Of a stretch of DNA of 64,000 nucleotides, positions 50,777-62,067 are shown in pieces. The notes beneath the pieces were generated by a model. That model worked only from the letters and a program-made list of their open reading frames with translations. It did no database searches and was not told the DNA's origin. The DNA is from JBCAXA01 sp038534295. Its GTDB lineage: Bacteria > Pseudomonadota > Gammaproteobacteria > Steroidobacterales > Woeseiaceae. Made by a program: the position numbers and the translations under genes. Position 1 is the stretch's first letter, and each line of letters begins with the position of its first letter. The stretch lies in contig JBCAXA010000004.1 in NCBI GenBank assembly GCA_038534295.1, positions 248,001 to 312,000 of the forward strand. Direction: 5' to 3'.

Positions 50777-51655
50777 TCAGCCGTTGGTCAATGCAGCGGC
50801 AAGTAAGCGCGAAATGCCGGCAATATCGACGTCCGGCTGCGCTTGCGTTTGCCAGCTGAGGTAGTACGCGTCGCCGGTCTCGAGCGCCGATCCGGCCAAA
50901 CGAATCAGGCCGCCACTCTGAAACCACTTGCGCGCCAAGGCTTGCGGCACGAGTGCAATACCCAAGCCTTGTTCCGCGGCGCGAGCGACTGCGAACATCG
51001 AGTCGAGCAAGACAACCCGTTCCGGCTCTTTCAGCGTCAGCTGATGCTGGCGAAACCACTTGCGCCATGCACTAGCGCGACTGCGATGCACGATCAGCGT
51101 TTCGCGCAACCAGTCGGCCGGGTCCATGTTCGACAAGCGGTCCGCGATAGCCGGGGCGCACGCCGGCACCAACTCAAGTGCGAAGAGCGACGTTGAGCGC
51201 GTGTCCTCTGGCGGGCTGTCGGCGAGCAGTACCGCTACATCGGTGTTTTCTGGATGCCGATCCGGCCGACCTTCCGTCGTGGTGACCTCGAGGACGTAGC
51301 CGAGATCGGGCGCCAACATTTCTGGCAGTCGCGGGATGAGTCTTTCAGTGGCGAAAAAAGGTGGCGCGGCGATGCGGATCGGCACAGGTTTGTCGCGTGC
51401 AGCGAGACTCGCGCAGGCTTCGCTGATCTCCGCGAGCAACGGCGCCACGCGCTCGTACAGGAGCTCGCCGTGCGGGGTAAGCGACAACGAGCGTGTGCCG
51501 CGCACGAACAACTCGGTCCCGAGCTCCTGCTCAAGACTCTTGATCTGATGACTGACGGCCGATGCGGTGATGAACAACGAGTCCGCGGCCGATTTGAAGC
51601 TCAGTTTTCGGGCGGCCTCGCAAAAAACGCGCAGGCCGCGCAAAGAGGGCGTCAT
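50777..51655 (-). CDS. LysR-type transcriptional regulator
   Basis: A 292-residue regulator. The N-terminal winged helix-turn-helix reads LRVFCEAARKLSFKSAADSLFITASAVSHQIKSLEQELG and LFVRGTRSLSLTPHGELLYE, typical of LysR proteins (GcvA-like subgroup). The C-terminal substrate-binding domain extends from about residue 90. The gene lies 201 bases from the divergently oriented nhaA and could control it or a distant target. The inducer is unknown. Confidence 0.93.
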   Translation of the reverse strand: MTPSLRGLRVFCEAARKLSFKSAADSLFITASAVSHQIKSLEQELGTELFVRGTRSLSLTPHGELLYERVAPLLAEISEACASLAARDKPVPIRIAAPPFFATERLIPRLPEMLAPDLGYVLEVTTTEGRPDRHPENTDVAVLLADSPPEDTRSTSLFALELVPACAPAIADRLSNMDPADWLRETLIVHRSRASAWRKWFRQHQLTLKEPERVVLLDSMFAVARAAEQGLGIALVPQALARKWFQSGGLIRLAGSALETGDAYYLSWQTQAQPDVDIAGISRLLAAALTNG

Positions 51656-51856
51656 TGCCGTTTAGAAAGACTCTGCATAAATCGCATCCATATCCAACGC
51701 TATGCAGAATCCGTACCCGCCGTGAAACCTGCCGCGAGGTCGTGAAACTACCGAAAACCGTAGCGAGCACCATTGCCGTTGCACCAGCATGGGACCGGTT
51801 TGACCGGAGATGGAACGCTCGCCAAGATTGCGTCCTTTGGTTGTCAGGCAGCGCCC

Positions 51857-53059
51857 GTGGTCACATCGATTCGCGAATTTCTCAAACTCGAATCCGCAAG
51901 CGGCATTTTGCTCGTTGGCGCAGCGCTCGCCGCGATGGTGGTCGCCAACTCGCCGCTCGCCGCGACCTACGATCAGTTGATCGAGCTGCCGGTAGAAGTT
52001 CGTATCGGCAATTTCGAGATCGCGAAACCGCTGCTGTTGTGGATCAACGACGGCCTCATGGCGTTGTTCTTCCTGCTGGTGGGTCTCGAACTCAAGCGCG
52101 AGTTTGTTAGCGGCGAATTGTCGAAACCGGGCGCGATCGCGTTCCCCGCGGTCGCGGCCGTGGGCGGCATGCTGGTACCGGCGCTGATCTATGCCTGGTT
52201 CAACAAAGACGACCCGGTCGCTTTGTCCGGATGGGCGATACCGGCGGCGACGGACATTGCGTTTGCACTAGCCATTCTGACCTTGCTCGGCGATCGGGTA
52301 CCGCTCACGCTGAAGGTTCTGCTGACGTCGATTGCGATCTTTGACGACCTTGGCGCGATCATCATTATTGCGCTGTTCTATACCAGCAATCTTTCGGTCA
52401 CGGCATTGCTGGTTGCCGTGGCGTTTTTGCCGGTGCTCTGGTGGCTGCATCGTCGCGGTGTCGAAGAGCTGACGCCATACGCGTTTTTTGGCCTGCTGAT
52501 GTGGGTCGCGCTACTCAAATCCGGTGTGCATGCAACGCTGGCCGGCGTCGTGCTGGCAATGTTCATTCCGTATCGCTCAAAAAGCGGCGGCGAATCACCG
52601 CTGTTGCGACTCGAACACGACTTGCATACGTCGGTGGCGTTTGGCGTGCTGCCCATATTCGCGTTTGCCAACGCGGGGCTGGCGCTCGGCAACGTGTCGC
52701 TCGACACGCTCCTCCATCCGGTGCCGCTCGGAATAGCCTTGGGCCTCGTCATCGGCAAACAGATCGGCGTGTTTGGGTTCTGCCGCGCCGTCGCACTGAC
52801 CGGTTTGATTCGACCACCGCAAGGAGTGACGTGGCCGATGATGTATGGCGTGTCGATGCTGTGTGGGGTCGGTTTCACGATGAGCTTGTTCATCGGCTCT
52901 TTGGCGTTCGAGGAAACCGGCACCAACTTCCTGTTCGACGAGCGTCTCGGCATCATCGTCGGCTCGCTCATCAGTGGGATTGGCGGATATCTAGTGCTGC
53001 GTCTGGCATCGCCGGACGCTGTCTCGCAGCAACCGCCCGCGGCAACGACGCGGACCTAG
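51857..53059 (+). CDS. nhaA: Na+/H+ antiporter NhaA
   Basis: A 400-residue antiporter with 12 membrane helices. NhaA hallmarks are visible: LLLWINDGLMALFFLLVGLELKREF, the paired aspartates AIFDDLGAIIIIALFY (ion site), PIFAFANAGLALG and CGVGFTMSLFIGSLAF. It exchanges sodium for protons at alkaline pH. The frame is open to 51773 (TTG), but the GTG at 51857 gives the family-like N-terminus VTSIREFLKLESASGILL and about the usual length. No strong ribosome site distinguishes them, so the start is uncertain. A salt-adapted habitat would fit. Confidence 0.95.
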   Translation: MVTSIREFLKLESASGILLVGAALAAMVVANSPLAATYDQLIELPVEVRIGNFEIAKPLLLWINDGLMALFFLLVGLELKREFVSGELSKPGAIAFPAVAAVGGMLVPALIYAWFNKDDPVALSGWAIPAATDIAFALAILTLLGDRVPLTLKVLLTSIAIFDDLGAIIIIALFYTSNLSVTALLVAVAFLPVLWWLHRRGVEELTPYAFFGLLMWVALLKSGVHATLAGVVLAMFIPYRSKSGGESPLLRLEHDLHTSVAFGVLPIFAFANAGLALGNVSLDTLLHPVPLGIALGLVIGKQIGVFGFCRAVALTGLIRPPQGVTWPMMYGVSMLCGVGFTMSLFIGSLAFEETGTNFLFDERLGIIVGSLISGIGGYLVLRLASPDAVSQQPPAATTRT

Positions 53060-53065
53060 CTCGCG

Positions 53066-53215
53066 TTACCTCTGACGCATCGACTTGGGCGCGCTGCGTC
53101 GGCAGCGCTCCGAGCAATAACGCACGTTTTCCCAATCGCGCGCCCATTTCCGTCGCCAGGTGAAGGGCCGCTGGCAGACGGGGCACGTTTTGCTGGGCAA
53201 TTCGGATTTCTTCAC
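53066..53215 (-). CDS. DUF2256 small cysteine-rich protein
   Basis: A 49-residue protein starting at GTG 53215 (VKKSELPSKTCPVCQRPFTW). The pattern C-P-V-C-x-R-P-F-x-W, WRRKWARDWENVRYCSERCRR is the DUF2256 zinc-finger-like module. Its GTG overlaps the photolyase stop (GTGA), so it is the last gene of the light-repair operon. DUF2256 is often fused to or adjacent to cryptochrome/photolyase genes; its function is unknown. Confidence 0.92.
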   Translation of the reverse strand: MKKSELPSKTCPVCQRPFTWRRKWARDWENVRYCSERCRRSAPKSMRQR

Positions 53216-54743
53216 GTCGATTCGTCGCCAAATGGCAGTTCGTGATTGTGGGACACTGCTGCGCGGCGCCGTTGCGGTCTTTTGCGGCTGCCGTGCTTGT
53301 CGAAAATTTGGCGCGCCTCGGCGCGAAACTCCGCGCCGCGCCGAACCGCCCAAATGCGTTGTTTGGCTTCACGCGCGGCGACCAGATGATCGACCACCCG
53401 GCGCGGATAACGACGGTCGAGCAGTTGATCCGCACCGGCCCACTGCCACGGCTCATGGATGAAGTCGTCGGGCACGGCGGCCAGTTCCGGCACCCACCGG
53501 CGGACGAACTGCCCGTCCGGATCCTGATCATGACCTTGCTTGACGGGGTTGTAGATGCGCACGGCGTTGATGCCAGTCGAGCCACTTTGCATCTGCGCTT
53601 GCGACCAGTGAATGCCTGGCTCGTAGTCGGTAAACAATCGCGCTAAGTGCAAACCGGGTTGGCGCCAGTCCAGCCAAAGGTGGTAGCTGGCGACCGCCAT
53701 CAACATCGCGCGCATACGAAAATTCAGCCAACCGGTTGCTTGCAACATCCGCATACAGGCATCGACAAACGGCAACCCGGTTTCGCCGCGACACCACGCA
53801 TCGAAGCTAGCCTGGGAATCACCTTGCGGCCGAAGGCCGCGGTACGCCGAGTGCAAGTCTTCGAATTCGAGCCGCGGCTGGTCCTCGAGCTTTTGCATGA
53901 AATGGCAGTGCCAATGCAACCTCGCCGAATACGACTTCAGTGACGCGCGCCAGCTCGCGGCCTCTCTACCGCTGCGATCGGCCTGGCGCTGCCGGCACAG
54001 TTCGGTGGCTTGGTGAACCTCACGCATCGCCAGTGTTCCCCAAGCAAGGTGGGCAGAGACCCGCGAGCAAGCTGTCTCGCCGTCGACTGGGCTCGACATT
54101 GCACGGCGGTAGTCGAGCCCGCGCTCGGTCAGAAAGCTGTCTAGCGTTGCCAGCGCAGCGCGCCGGCCGCCGCGCTGGCGTTGGCTGGCCCCGTCGTCGT
54201 CGAGATGCAGATCCGCAGCGCTCGGCAGGCGTGCCGACGGGATGTTCTGGCGGAGCGGCGGCAGTGCTGGCGGTGGCGTCAACGGCTCGGTCATCAGGCG
54301 ATCCCAGCGTCCGGCCCAACCGCGACGATTGGCCAACCGACGGACTACGCCGCCCTGCGGAATTTCGTGCCAGGTGATGGCCTGCGCGCGACACCAGGCG
54401 AGCACCGCGCGGTCACGAGCGTACGTCCAATCGTTACCGGTCTCCTGATGCGACCACAGCGTAAAATCGCCGACCTCGCCCCGCAGTTGCTCGAGCACAT
54501 CGATGACCGCGCCGACGCGCACGACGAGCGGTTGACCGAGTGCCGCCAAGTCGGCGGTAAGTTCGTCAACACATTCGGCGACGAAGCTCCACTGGCGATG
54601 CGACGCATCGTCTTCGGCCCACAACTCAGGCTCAACGACGTACAGCGGCAACACCGGCCCACCGGCCGCAGCGCCGGCCAACGGCCGATGGTCAGCAACG
54701 CGCAGATCGCGCTTGAACCAAACGATTTGTACGACGTCACTCA

Positions 54744-54744
<1 letters not shown>
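53212..54744 (-). CDS. Class I photolyase/cryptochrome-family flavoprotein
   Basis: A 510-residue protein: alpha/beta photolyase N-terminal domain (VQIVWFKRDLRVADHRPLAG), then an all-helical FAD-binding domain (YSARLHWHCHFMQKLEDQPRLE, TGLPFVDACMRMLQATGWLNFRMRAM and SGSTGINAVRIYNPVKQG). It probably repairs UV lesions or senses light. The segment corresponding to DGDLAANNGGWQW of E. coli PhrB reads YEPGIHWSQAQMQ, so the usual Asn near the flavin and the proximal Trp appear replaced. The ATG shares one base with the stop of the FeS-BCP gene. Confidence 0.88.
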
Positions 54745-56276
<1,532 letters not shown>

Positions 56277-56338
56277 GGCAGGATTTCCGAGCAAAACAAC
56301 ATGGTCCCGCGCGAAGGCAGGCGCAGCAACCAGCGTGA

Positions 56339-56348
56339 TTTGTACAAA
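56339..56348. promoter_or_regulatory. TTTGTACAAA palindrome upstream of the photolyase operon
   Basis: A perfect 10-bp palindrome lies 63 bases before the FeS-BCP start, in promoter position. It contains TGTACA, which is part of the operator half-sites of MerR-type B12 light regulators (CarH/LitR). Only one copy is visible and no MerR gene is in the window, so the assignment is tentative. Confidence 0.35.
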
Positions 56349-56422
56349 CGCGTTCAGGCGATGATAGCGACTCGCCGCTGTCGGTTTACGGCGACGCGCG
56401 ACGACCGATCGCTTCGTCGTTA

Positions 56423-58336
56423 TTGTTTAGGGTTATCATTCACTCGCACGCGCAACGGATCGCAGCACCTGGATTCGAGTTGGAAAACCTGCCCGAACTG
56501 ACCACCGAGATCGGCATCGTCAATTTGATCGTTGTCGTGACGGTCATCCTGTTCGTGGCTGAAATGCGCGTCGATCTGGTCGCGTTGCTCGTTCTGACCC
56601 TGCTCGGCCTGCTGGTTTTCGTCCCCGGCCTTGAGACGCTGCTCGACGCCAATCTGCTGTTCTCGGGCCTCAGCAGCAATGCCGTTGTGTCGATCATCGC
56701 CGTGATGATCCTTGGTGCCGGCCTGGAGAAGACCGGCGTCATGGAGCGCGTCGCCTGGGCGATCCTGCGCTACGGGGCCAAAACCGAAAAACCGATCATC
56801 AGCGTCACGTCGAGTGTCGTTGCGCTGATTTCGTCGTTCATGCAGAACGTCGGCGCCGTCGCGCTCTTCCTGCCGGTGATGTCGCGAATTTCATCGCGCA
56901 CCGGCATTGCGATGTCGCGGATCATCATGCCGGCCGGATTCTGCGCGATTCTCGGCGGCACTATCACGATGGTCGCGTCGAGCCCGCTGATCATGTTGAA
57001 CGACCTGCTCGACAACGCGAATCGGTCGCTGCCGGCCGACCTGCAAATGAGTCACTTTGACCTGTTCGACGTCGCGCCGATCGGCTTGGCGCTCGTCGTC
57101 GCCGGTATTGGCTACTTTTTGTTCTTCGGCGATCGGCTGCTGCCGAGCAAAATCAGCGAGGCCCGAGCGCGCCGGCCGCGGGGCACGGTCGGCTATATGC
57201 GCCACGTCCACGGCATCGACGCTGCGGTTCGCGAGGTGGTGGTACCGATTGGTAGCCCATTCGTTGGCCGTGACATTAAATCGGTGCAGCGCGAGTACGA
57301 GGTACGCATCGTCGCATCGCGCTACGCGAACAAAGTGCTGGTCGCACCGCCCGTCGAGGCACCCATTGCCGCGCCGGCAACGCTGGCCGTCATCGCCGAG
57401 CCGGCCGCGCTGCGGCAATTTTTATCGGAGGGCAAGCTGCAGCTTCGCCCGAAACTCAAAGAGTTTCGCCATTTGCTGGCCCGCTCGATCGCCGGCGTTG
57501 CGGACCTCGTCATTCCGCCGGAATCGGAATTAATCGGCAAGTCGGTACGCGACATCCGCCTGCGCACCAAGTACGGGCTGAGCCTGCTGTCGATCTATCG
57601 CAACAACGAGGCGATCACGACCAAGCTACAGGATATCCCGCTGCGTTCCGGCGACACGCTGATCTGCCATATCCGTTGGGACCATCTCGCCCCGCTCGAG
57701 CGCGATCGAGACTTTATCGTCGTTACCGCCGACTACCCGCGCGAGGAGCGCAGCCCCTACAAAGTGATGCTCGCTCTGGCGTTTTTTGCGACATCGATTG
57801 GGATGGTGATTTTCACCGACATTCTGTTGCCGCTGGCTTTGCTCGCCGGCGCCATCGGTATGGTGGTTTCGGGCGTTTTGACGATGGACGAGGCCTATGA
57901 CGCGGTCAGTTGGAAGACCGTGTTCTTACTGGCTGGGCTGCTGCCGCTCGGTCACGCCGTGCAGGGTTCGGGCGCGGCACAGTACGTCGCCGCGCACCTT
58001 TTGTACCTGGTCGGCGATGCCTCCGAGCTGGTCATTCAGGCCGTGCTAGCTCTGACGGCCACCGCCTTCTCGCTGTTCATGTCGAACGTCGGCGCTACGG
58101 TGCTGCTCGTACCAATCGCCATCAGTGTCGCCGTCGAGATCGGTGCGAGCCCGGCGCTGTTTGCGCTGATCGTCGCGATCTCCACGTCGAACAGTTTTAT
58201 TTTGCCGACTCATCAAGTGAATGCGTTGATTCAGGGGCCAGGCGGCTATCGCGTCGGCGATTTCGTGCGAGTCGGCTCGATGATGACGGCGATCTTCCTC
58301 GTCGTCTCCTTGCTTATGTTAAATCTCGTTTTCTGA
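56423..58336 (+). CDS. DASS/SLC13-type anion symporter with RCK_C domains
   Basis: A 637-residue inner-membrane protein. The N-terminal membrane half (about 20-230) and C-terminal half (about 450-635) share the DASS transporter repeat (VVALISSFMQNVGAVALFLPV and LFMSNVGATVLLVPIAI). Between them are two RCK_C (TrkA-C) domains, about 270-340 and 370-440 (ESELIGKSVRDIRLRTKYGL, DTLICHIR). It probably carries dicarboxylate, sulfate or similar anions, regulated by a cytosolic ligand. The start at TTG 56423 is doubtful; TTG 56483 would give MENLPELTTEIG, closer to relatives. Confidence 0.9.
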   Translation: MFRVIIHSHAQRIAAPGFELENLPELTTEIGIVNLIVVVTVILFVAEMRVDLVALLVLTLLGLLVFVPGLETLLDANLLFSGLSSNAVVSIIAVMILGAGLEKTGVMERVAWAILRYGAKTEKPIISVTSSVVALISSFMQNVGAVALFLPVMSRISSRTGIAMSRIIMPAGFCAILGGTITMVASSPLIMLNDLLDNANRSLPADLQMSHFDLFDVAPIGLALVVAGIGYFLFFGDRLLPSKISEARARRPRGTVGYMRHVHGIDAAVREVVVPIGSPFVGRDIKSVQREYEVRIVASRYANKVLVAPPVEAPIAAPATLAVIAEPAALRQFLSEGKLQLRPKLKEFRHLLARSIAGVADLVIPPESELIGKSVRDIRLRTKYGLSLLSIYRNNEAITTKLQDIPLRSGDTLICHIRWDHLAPLERDRDFIVVTADYPREERSPYKVMLALAFFATSIGMVIFTDILLPLALLAGAIGMVVSGVLTMDEAYDAVSWKTVFLLAGLLPLGHAVQGSGAAQYVAAHLLYLVGDASELVIQAVLALTATAFSLFMSNVGATVLLVPIAISVAVEIGASPALFALIVAISTSNSFILPTHQVNALIQGPGGYRVGDFVRVGSMMTAIFLVVSLLMLNLVF

Positions 58337-58416
58337 CAACGAGTTATGTCATAGCGCTGCAAACTTGACGCTCTATAAAGTCGGGTTGTCCCTACAACCC
58401 CAACAATGAGCGACTA

Positions 58417-60006
58417 ATGACCCTTCACACTCACCGTTTTCTTGCCGCACTGGTACTGCTTGCACCGCTGTCGGTTCACGCCTGGTTTCAGCCGCAGCTG
58501 ACATTGACACCGATCGGCACCTACGAGTCCGGCATCTTCGACGACAGCGCCGCGGAAATCGTCGCCTACGATCCGCGCACCCGTCGCGTCTTCGTGGTCA
58601 ACGCGGGACTCGCGACAGTCGACGTCCTCGACATTCGCGACCCGAGCAACCCGACGTTGATCGAGTCGATCGATGTCACCGCTGCTGCCGATTCGCTCGG
58701 CGAAGCAAACTCCATCGATGTCTCGCGCGGCATACTGGCGGTTGCGATCGCACGTGATCCGGAGCAGTTGAACGGTATCGTTGCTTTCTACGATACGCGC
58801 TCGCTGACTTTGCTGGGCACGGTCGACGTAGGCGCGTTGCCAGACATGCTGACGTTTACCGACAACGGCAAAACGGTACTGGTAGCAAACGAAGGCGAGC
58901 CCGACGACGACTACGTTGTCGACCCTGAAGGTTCAATCTCGATTATCGATATCCGCCGGGGCGTTCACCGTGCCCGTGTTCGAACCGCCGACTTCAAAGC
59001 ATTCAACGCCCATAAAGATGCACTGATCGCCGCGGGCGTCCGCATATTCGGCCCGAACGCAACAGTCGCACAGGACCTCGAGCCTGAGTACATCACGATC
59101 GACGCTAACGGCCGTATCGCCTATGTTGCGCTGCAAGAAGCCAATGCCTTGGCCATCGTGAACATTCGCCGCGCCAAAGTGATCGACATCGTGCCGCTCG
59201 GCACCAAGGATCACAGTGTGCCCGGCAACGAGCTCGACGCCAGCAATCGCGACGACGGCATCAATATTCGCAATTGGCCGGTAGTCGGGATGTACCAGCC
59301 GGATGCCATCGCGAGCTTCAGCGCTTACGGCCAGACGTTTATCGCCACCGCGAACGAAGGCGACAGCCGTGACTACGACGGTTTCTCCGAGGAGGAGCGC
59401 GTCGGCGACCTTGCGCTGGACCCGAACGATTACCCAGATGCCGTCAATCTGCAGCTCGACGAAAATCTCGGTCGACTGCAATCGACAACCGCAACCGGCG
59501 ATCTCGACGGCGATGGCCTCATCGACCTCATTCACTCTTACGGCGCTCGGTCGTTCTCGATCTTCGATCGCCATGGCAGTCTCGTCTACGACAGCGGCGC
59601 CGACTTTGAGAACATCACAGCGAATCTGCTGCCCGACGATTTCAATTCTACCAACGACGAAAACGACAGCTTCGACAACCGCTCGGACGATAAGGGCCCA
59701 GAACCCGAAGGTATCGTGGTCGGCCGCTTCCTCGGCCAGACGCTCGCGTTTATTGGCTTCGAGCGGATTGGCGGCATTGCGGTCTACAACGTCAGCAACC
59801 CGTACCACCCGCGCTTCGAGACTTACGTCAACAACCGCGATTTCAGCGTCGAGGACGTCACGGCCGGTGGTGCCGGTGACTTAGGCCCAGAAGGCCTGAC
59901 GTATATTCCTTGGTATCTAAGCCCGAACTTCCGCCCGCTGTTGATCGTGGGCGCCGAAGTCAGTGGCACGACGACGGTCTACCAGCTCGGTATTCGATTC
60001 TTCTAA
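58417..60006 (+). CDS. Choice-of-anchor I domain secreted protein
   Basis: A 529-residue exported protein with signal peptide (FLAALVLLAPLSVHAW). The body is a beta-propeller of the choice-of-anchor I family: GTYESGIFDDSAAEIVAYDP, VDVLDIRDPSNPTLI, GEANSIDVSRGILAVAI and NEGDSRDYDGFSEEERV (Asp-rich metal motif). Relatives include phosphatase- and esterase-like extracellular proteins. The C-terminus TTVYQLGIRFF carries no PEP-CTERM, GlyGly-CTERM or LPXTG anchor, so it is probably released to the periplasm or medium. Confidence 0.88.
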   Translation: MTLHTHRFLAALVLLAPLSVHAWFQPQLTLTPIGTYESGIFDDSAAEIVAYDPRTRRVFVVNAGLATVDVLDIRDPSNPTLIESIDVTAAADSLGEANSIDVSRGILAVAIARDPEQLNGIVAFYDTRSLTLLGTVDVGALPDMLTFTDNGKTVLVANEGEPDDDYVVDPEGSISIIDIRRGVHRARVRTADFKAFNAHKDALIAAGVRIFGPNATVAQDLEPEYITIDANGRIAYVALQEANALAIVNIRRAKVIDIVPLGTKDHSVPGNELDASNRDDGINIRNWPVVGMYQPDAIASFSAYGQTFIATANEGDSRDYDGFSEEERVGDLALDPNDYPDAVNLQLDENLGRLQSTTATGDLDGDGLIDLIHSYGARSFSIFDRHGSLVYDSGADFENITANLLPDDFNSTNDENDSFDNRSDDKGPEPEGIVVGRFLGQTLAFIGFERIGGIAVYNVSNPYHPRFETYVNNRDFSVEDVTAGGAGDLGPEGLTYIPWYLSPNFRPLLIVGAEVSGTTTVYQLGIRFF

Positions 60007-60033
60007 TCGAAAACAACGCCGTTTGCGCAACAG

Positions 60034-60064
60034 ACCGGCCCGCTCCCGCGGGCCGGTTTTTTTT
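60034..60064 (+). terminator. Rho-independent terminator of the choice-of-anchor I gene
   Basis: ACCGGCCCGC / GCGGGCCGGT (60034-60043 and 60048-60057) form a perfect 10-bp stem with loop TCCC followed by a run of T. It ends the choice-of-anchor I gene, 27 bases after its stop, and lies just before the convergent dgkA stop. Confidence 0.93.
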
Positions 60065-60069
60065 CGCGC

Positions 60070-60453
60070 TCAGGAAACGCCGGCGAAAAAGCGTTCGTAG
60101 ATAACCACGCCCCACACGACGCCTACGACGCAGAGGCTCAGCATGACGGCCGCTGAGCCGAGGTCTTTGGCACGACCGGATAACTCGTGCAGTTCGTCAC
60201 CGTGTCGGTCGATCGCGGCCTCAACCGCAGAGTTCAGCAGTTCAACGACCAGCACGGCGACACAGCAGACGATGAGCAGCGTGCGCTCGAGCGGCGTGCG
60301 GCCGAGCCACAGCGCAATCGGCGTCATGATCAAGGTCAGCGTTAGCTCCTGGCGAAAAGCCGACTCGAATCGCCAGGCATCGATGAGGCCTTGGGTCGAG
60401 TAGCGCGCCGCTCGCACCACGCGCATGAAGCCGGTGTTATCGGGTTTGCCCAT
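60070..60453 (-). CDS. dgkA: Diacylglycerol kinase DgkA
   Basis: A 127-residue inner-membrane enzyme with three helices. The N-terminal amphipathic part (FMRVVRAARYSTQGLIDAWRFESAFRQEL) and the motif VVELLNSAVEAAIDRHGDELHELSGRAKDLGSAAVM match DgkA (catalytic Glu, Asn and Asp). It phosphorylates diacylglycerol for phospholipid recycling. Length equals the E. coli enzyme within five residues. It converges on the choice-of-anchor I gene, separated by the terminator. Confidence 0.97.
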   Translation of the reverse strand: MGKPDNTGFMRVVRAARYSTQGLIDAWRFESAFRQELTLTLIMTPIALWLGRTPLERTLLIVCCVAVLVVELLNSAVEAAIDRHGDELHELSGRAKDLGSAAVMLSLCVVGVVWGVVIYERFFAGVS

Positions 60454-60562
60454 CGCACCTCCCTGCCCAGGGAGACTCTACACAAGTCGAGTCAATCGCG
60501 GCGGCTGCGCACGGCGACAGGCAGACCGCGGCATGTGCAGGCGGTCAGAAAAACGCCACTGA

Positions 60563-61366
60563 TCAAGCGGCGAGCGCGTTATCCGCGGTCGGCTCGGCGA
60601 ACTGTTGCCGCGTTGCCGCGCTCCAATGCAACAACGCGAGCTGACCGTGCTCGTCCTCGGTCAACGCACTGCGGTGTTCCACCCAATCGCCGTCGTTGGC
60701 GTAGCAAACGCCGTGAATCTCGCGAATCTCCGGCTTGTGGATGTGCCCGCAGATGATGCCGTCGAAGCCACGCTTGCGCGCGTACTTGGCTGCAAAACTC
60801 TCGAATTTGTCGATGTAGCGCTTTGCTGACGCAACGCTCTGCTTCAAGCGTGCACTGATCGGAAAGTAATCCCGCCCGAAGCGCGAGCGCAGCTTGTTGA
60901 TCTGCACATCGATTTCGAGCAACAGGTGATAGGCCGCCGCGCCGAACAGCTCAAATTTGTTGTGCTTGCGGACGTGCTGATCAAGAACGTCACCGTGCGT
61001 GACGAGGTAACGCTTACCGTCGGCCGCGACGTGGGTGTCTTCGATCAACACCTTAACGCCGCGCAGCGTGCTGCCAACCAGCGCGCGAACCTCGCGGTCG
61101 TGGTTGCCGGGAATGTAGATGACCTCGGTGCCTTCATCGGCAAGCGCGAGCAGTCGCGCCACCACTTTATGGTGGTCCGGCGTAAAGCTCGAGCGCCCGC
61201 GCATTTGCTCGATGTCGATGATGTCGCCGACGAGATAAAGACGTTCGGTCTGTACGGTATTGAGAAAGTCGAGCAGATCAGCGGCACGCGAAGCTGACGT
61301 GCCAAGGTGAACATCCGAGACGAATACCGATCGGTAAGTTACCGTCACGAGCACATCTCCATTCAA
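60563..61366 (-). CDS. LpxH-like UDP-2,3-diacylglucosamine pyrophosphatase/metallophosphatase
   Basis: A 267-residue calcineurin-type phosphoesterase. Metal motifs are SVFVSDVHLGT, YLVGDIIDIEQM, IPGNHDREVRALV, LVTHGDVLDQH and ICGHIHKPEI. The last two with the insert FGAAAYHLLLEIDVQINKLRSRF resemble LpxH-related enzymes that act on UDP-diacylglucosamine in lipid A synthesis; sugar or nucleotide phosphates are alternatives. It is a single-gene unit, 108 bases from dgkA. Confidence 0.82.
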   Translation of the reverse strand: MNGDVLVTVTYRSVFVSDVHLGTSASRAADLLDFLNTVQTERLYLVGDIIDIEQMRGRSSFTPDHHKVVARLLALADEGTEVIYIPGNHDREVRALVGSTLRGVKVLIEDTHVAADGKRYLVTHGDVLDQHVRKHNKFELFGAAAYHLLLEIDVQINKLRSRFGRDYFPISARLKQSVASAKRYIDKFESFAAKYARKRGFDGIICGHIHKPEIREIHGVCYANDGDWVEHRSALTEDEHGQLALLHWSAATRQQFAEPTADNALAA

Positions 61367-61474
61367 GAAAAATGCTACAGGATGTTGAAATTTTGATGAG
61401 TTTTCGTGACGGAGCTGTTGAAACCGCGTGACAGTTTTGTTGCACGGACGCGCAATTGCGACCGATTTCTCGGT

Positions 61475-61969
61475 TTACGCGGCGATTTTCTGGCCGACCT
61501 TGGCCTGCAGGCGGCGGGCGAACGGCAGCGGGATGCGTGGCGGCAGGCGATGATGAACCTTGCGCACCGACAGAAACAGCCAGCGGTGCTCCATCACATT
61601 GAAGCTGGCGGCGAGGTCCCAGATTGGCGGCAGGATGTACACGACGTTTTTGCCGACCCGGCGGAGCTCGCGATCGAAGCGCTGCGGGTACCCGACGTGC
61701 TCAGCCGTGTGCGAGCACAGCACCGTTTCGAATTCGCCATCCGCGAACGGCAGATGGTAGATCGACTCGACCTGCACGTAATTCGGGACATCGGCGTGTT
61801 TAACGATATCGACGTTGACGCCACCACCGTCGGTCGTGCCACAACAGATGTTGAGGTCCCACGTACGTCGCTGGACGATGCTCTTTTTCAGGTAGTGGTA
61901 GCTGTACCAATGCAAAAAGACGATAACAACGGTCACGGTCGCGACCAGAGCGAGGAAATACAACAACAT
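61475..61969 (-). CDS. Membrane-anchored SAM-dependent methyltransferase-like protein
   Basis: A 164-residue protein with one N-terminal helix (MLLYFLALVATVTVVIVFLHWY) followed by a methyltransferase fold: WDLNICCGTTDGGGVNVDIVK (nucleotide-binding-like loop), SIYHLPFADGEFETVLCSHTAEHVG (motif resembling methyltransferase type 11) and FDRELRRVGKNVVYILPP. It is shorter than most methyltransferases, and the C-terminal beta sheet may be incomplete, so activity is uncertain. No operon partner is evident. Confidence 0.75.
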   Translation of the reverse strand: MLLYFLALVATVTVVIVFLHWYSYHYLKKSIVQRRTWDLNICCGTTDGGGVNVDIVKHADVPNYVQVESIYHLPFADGEFETVLCSHTAEHVGYPQRFDRELRRVGKNVVYILPPIWDLAASFNVMEHRWLFLSVRKVHHRLPPRIPLPFARRLQAKVGQKIAA

Positions 61970-62067
61970 GTTGGGGAGCTACCTCGGTGGGGGCGCGCCG
62001 GACGGCGCCGAGCTGAAACAGAATGGTAACAAGCGCTAGATGACGTTTTTATTAAAAGTAAACTCGT

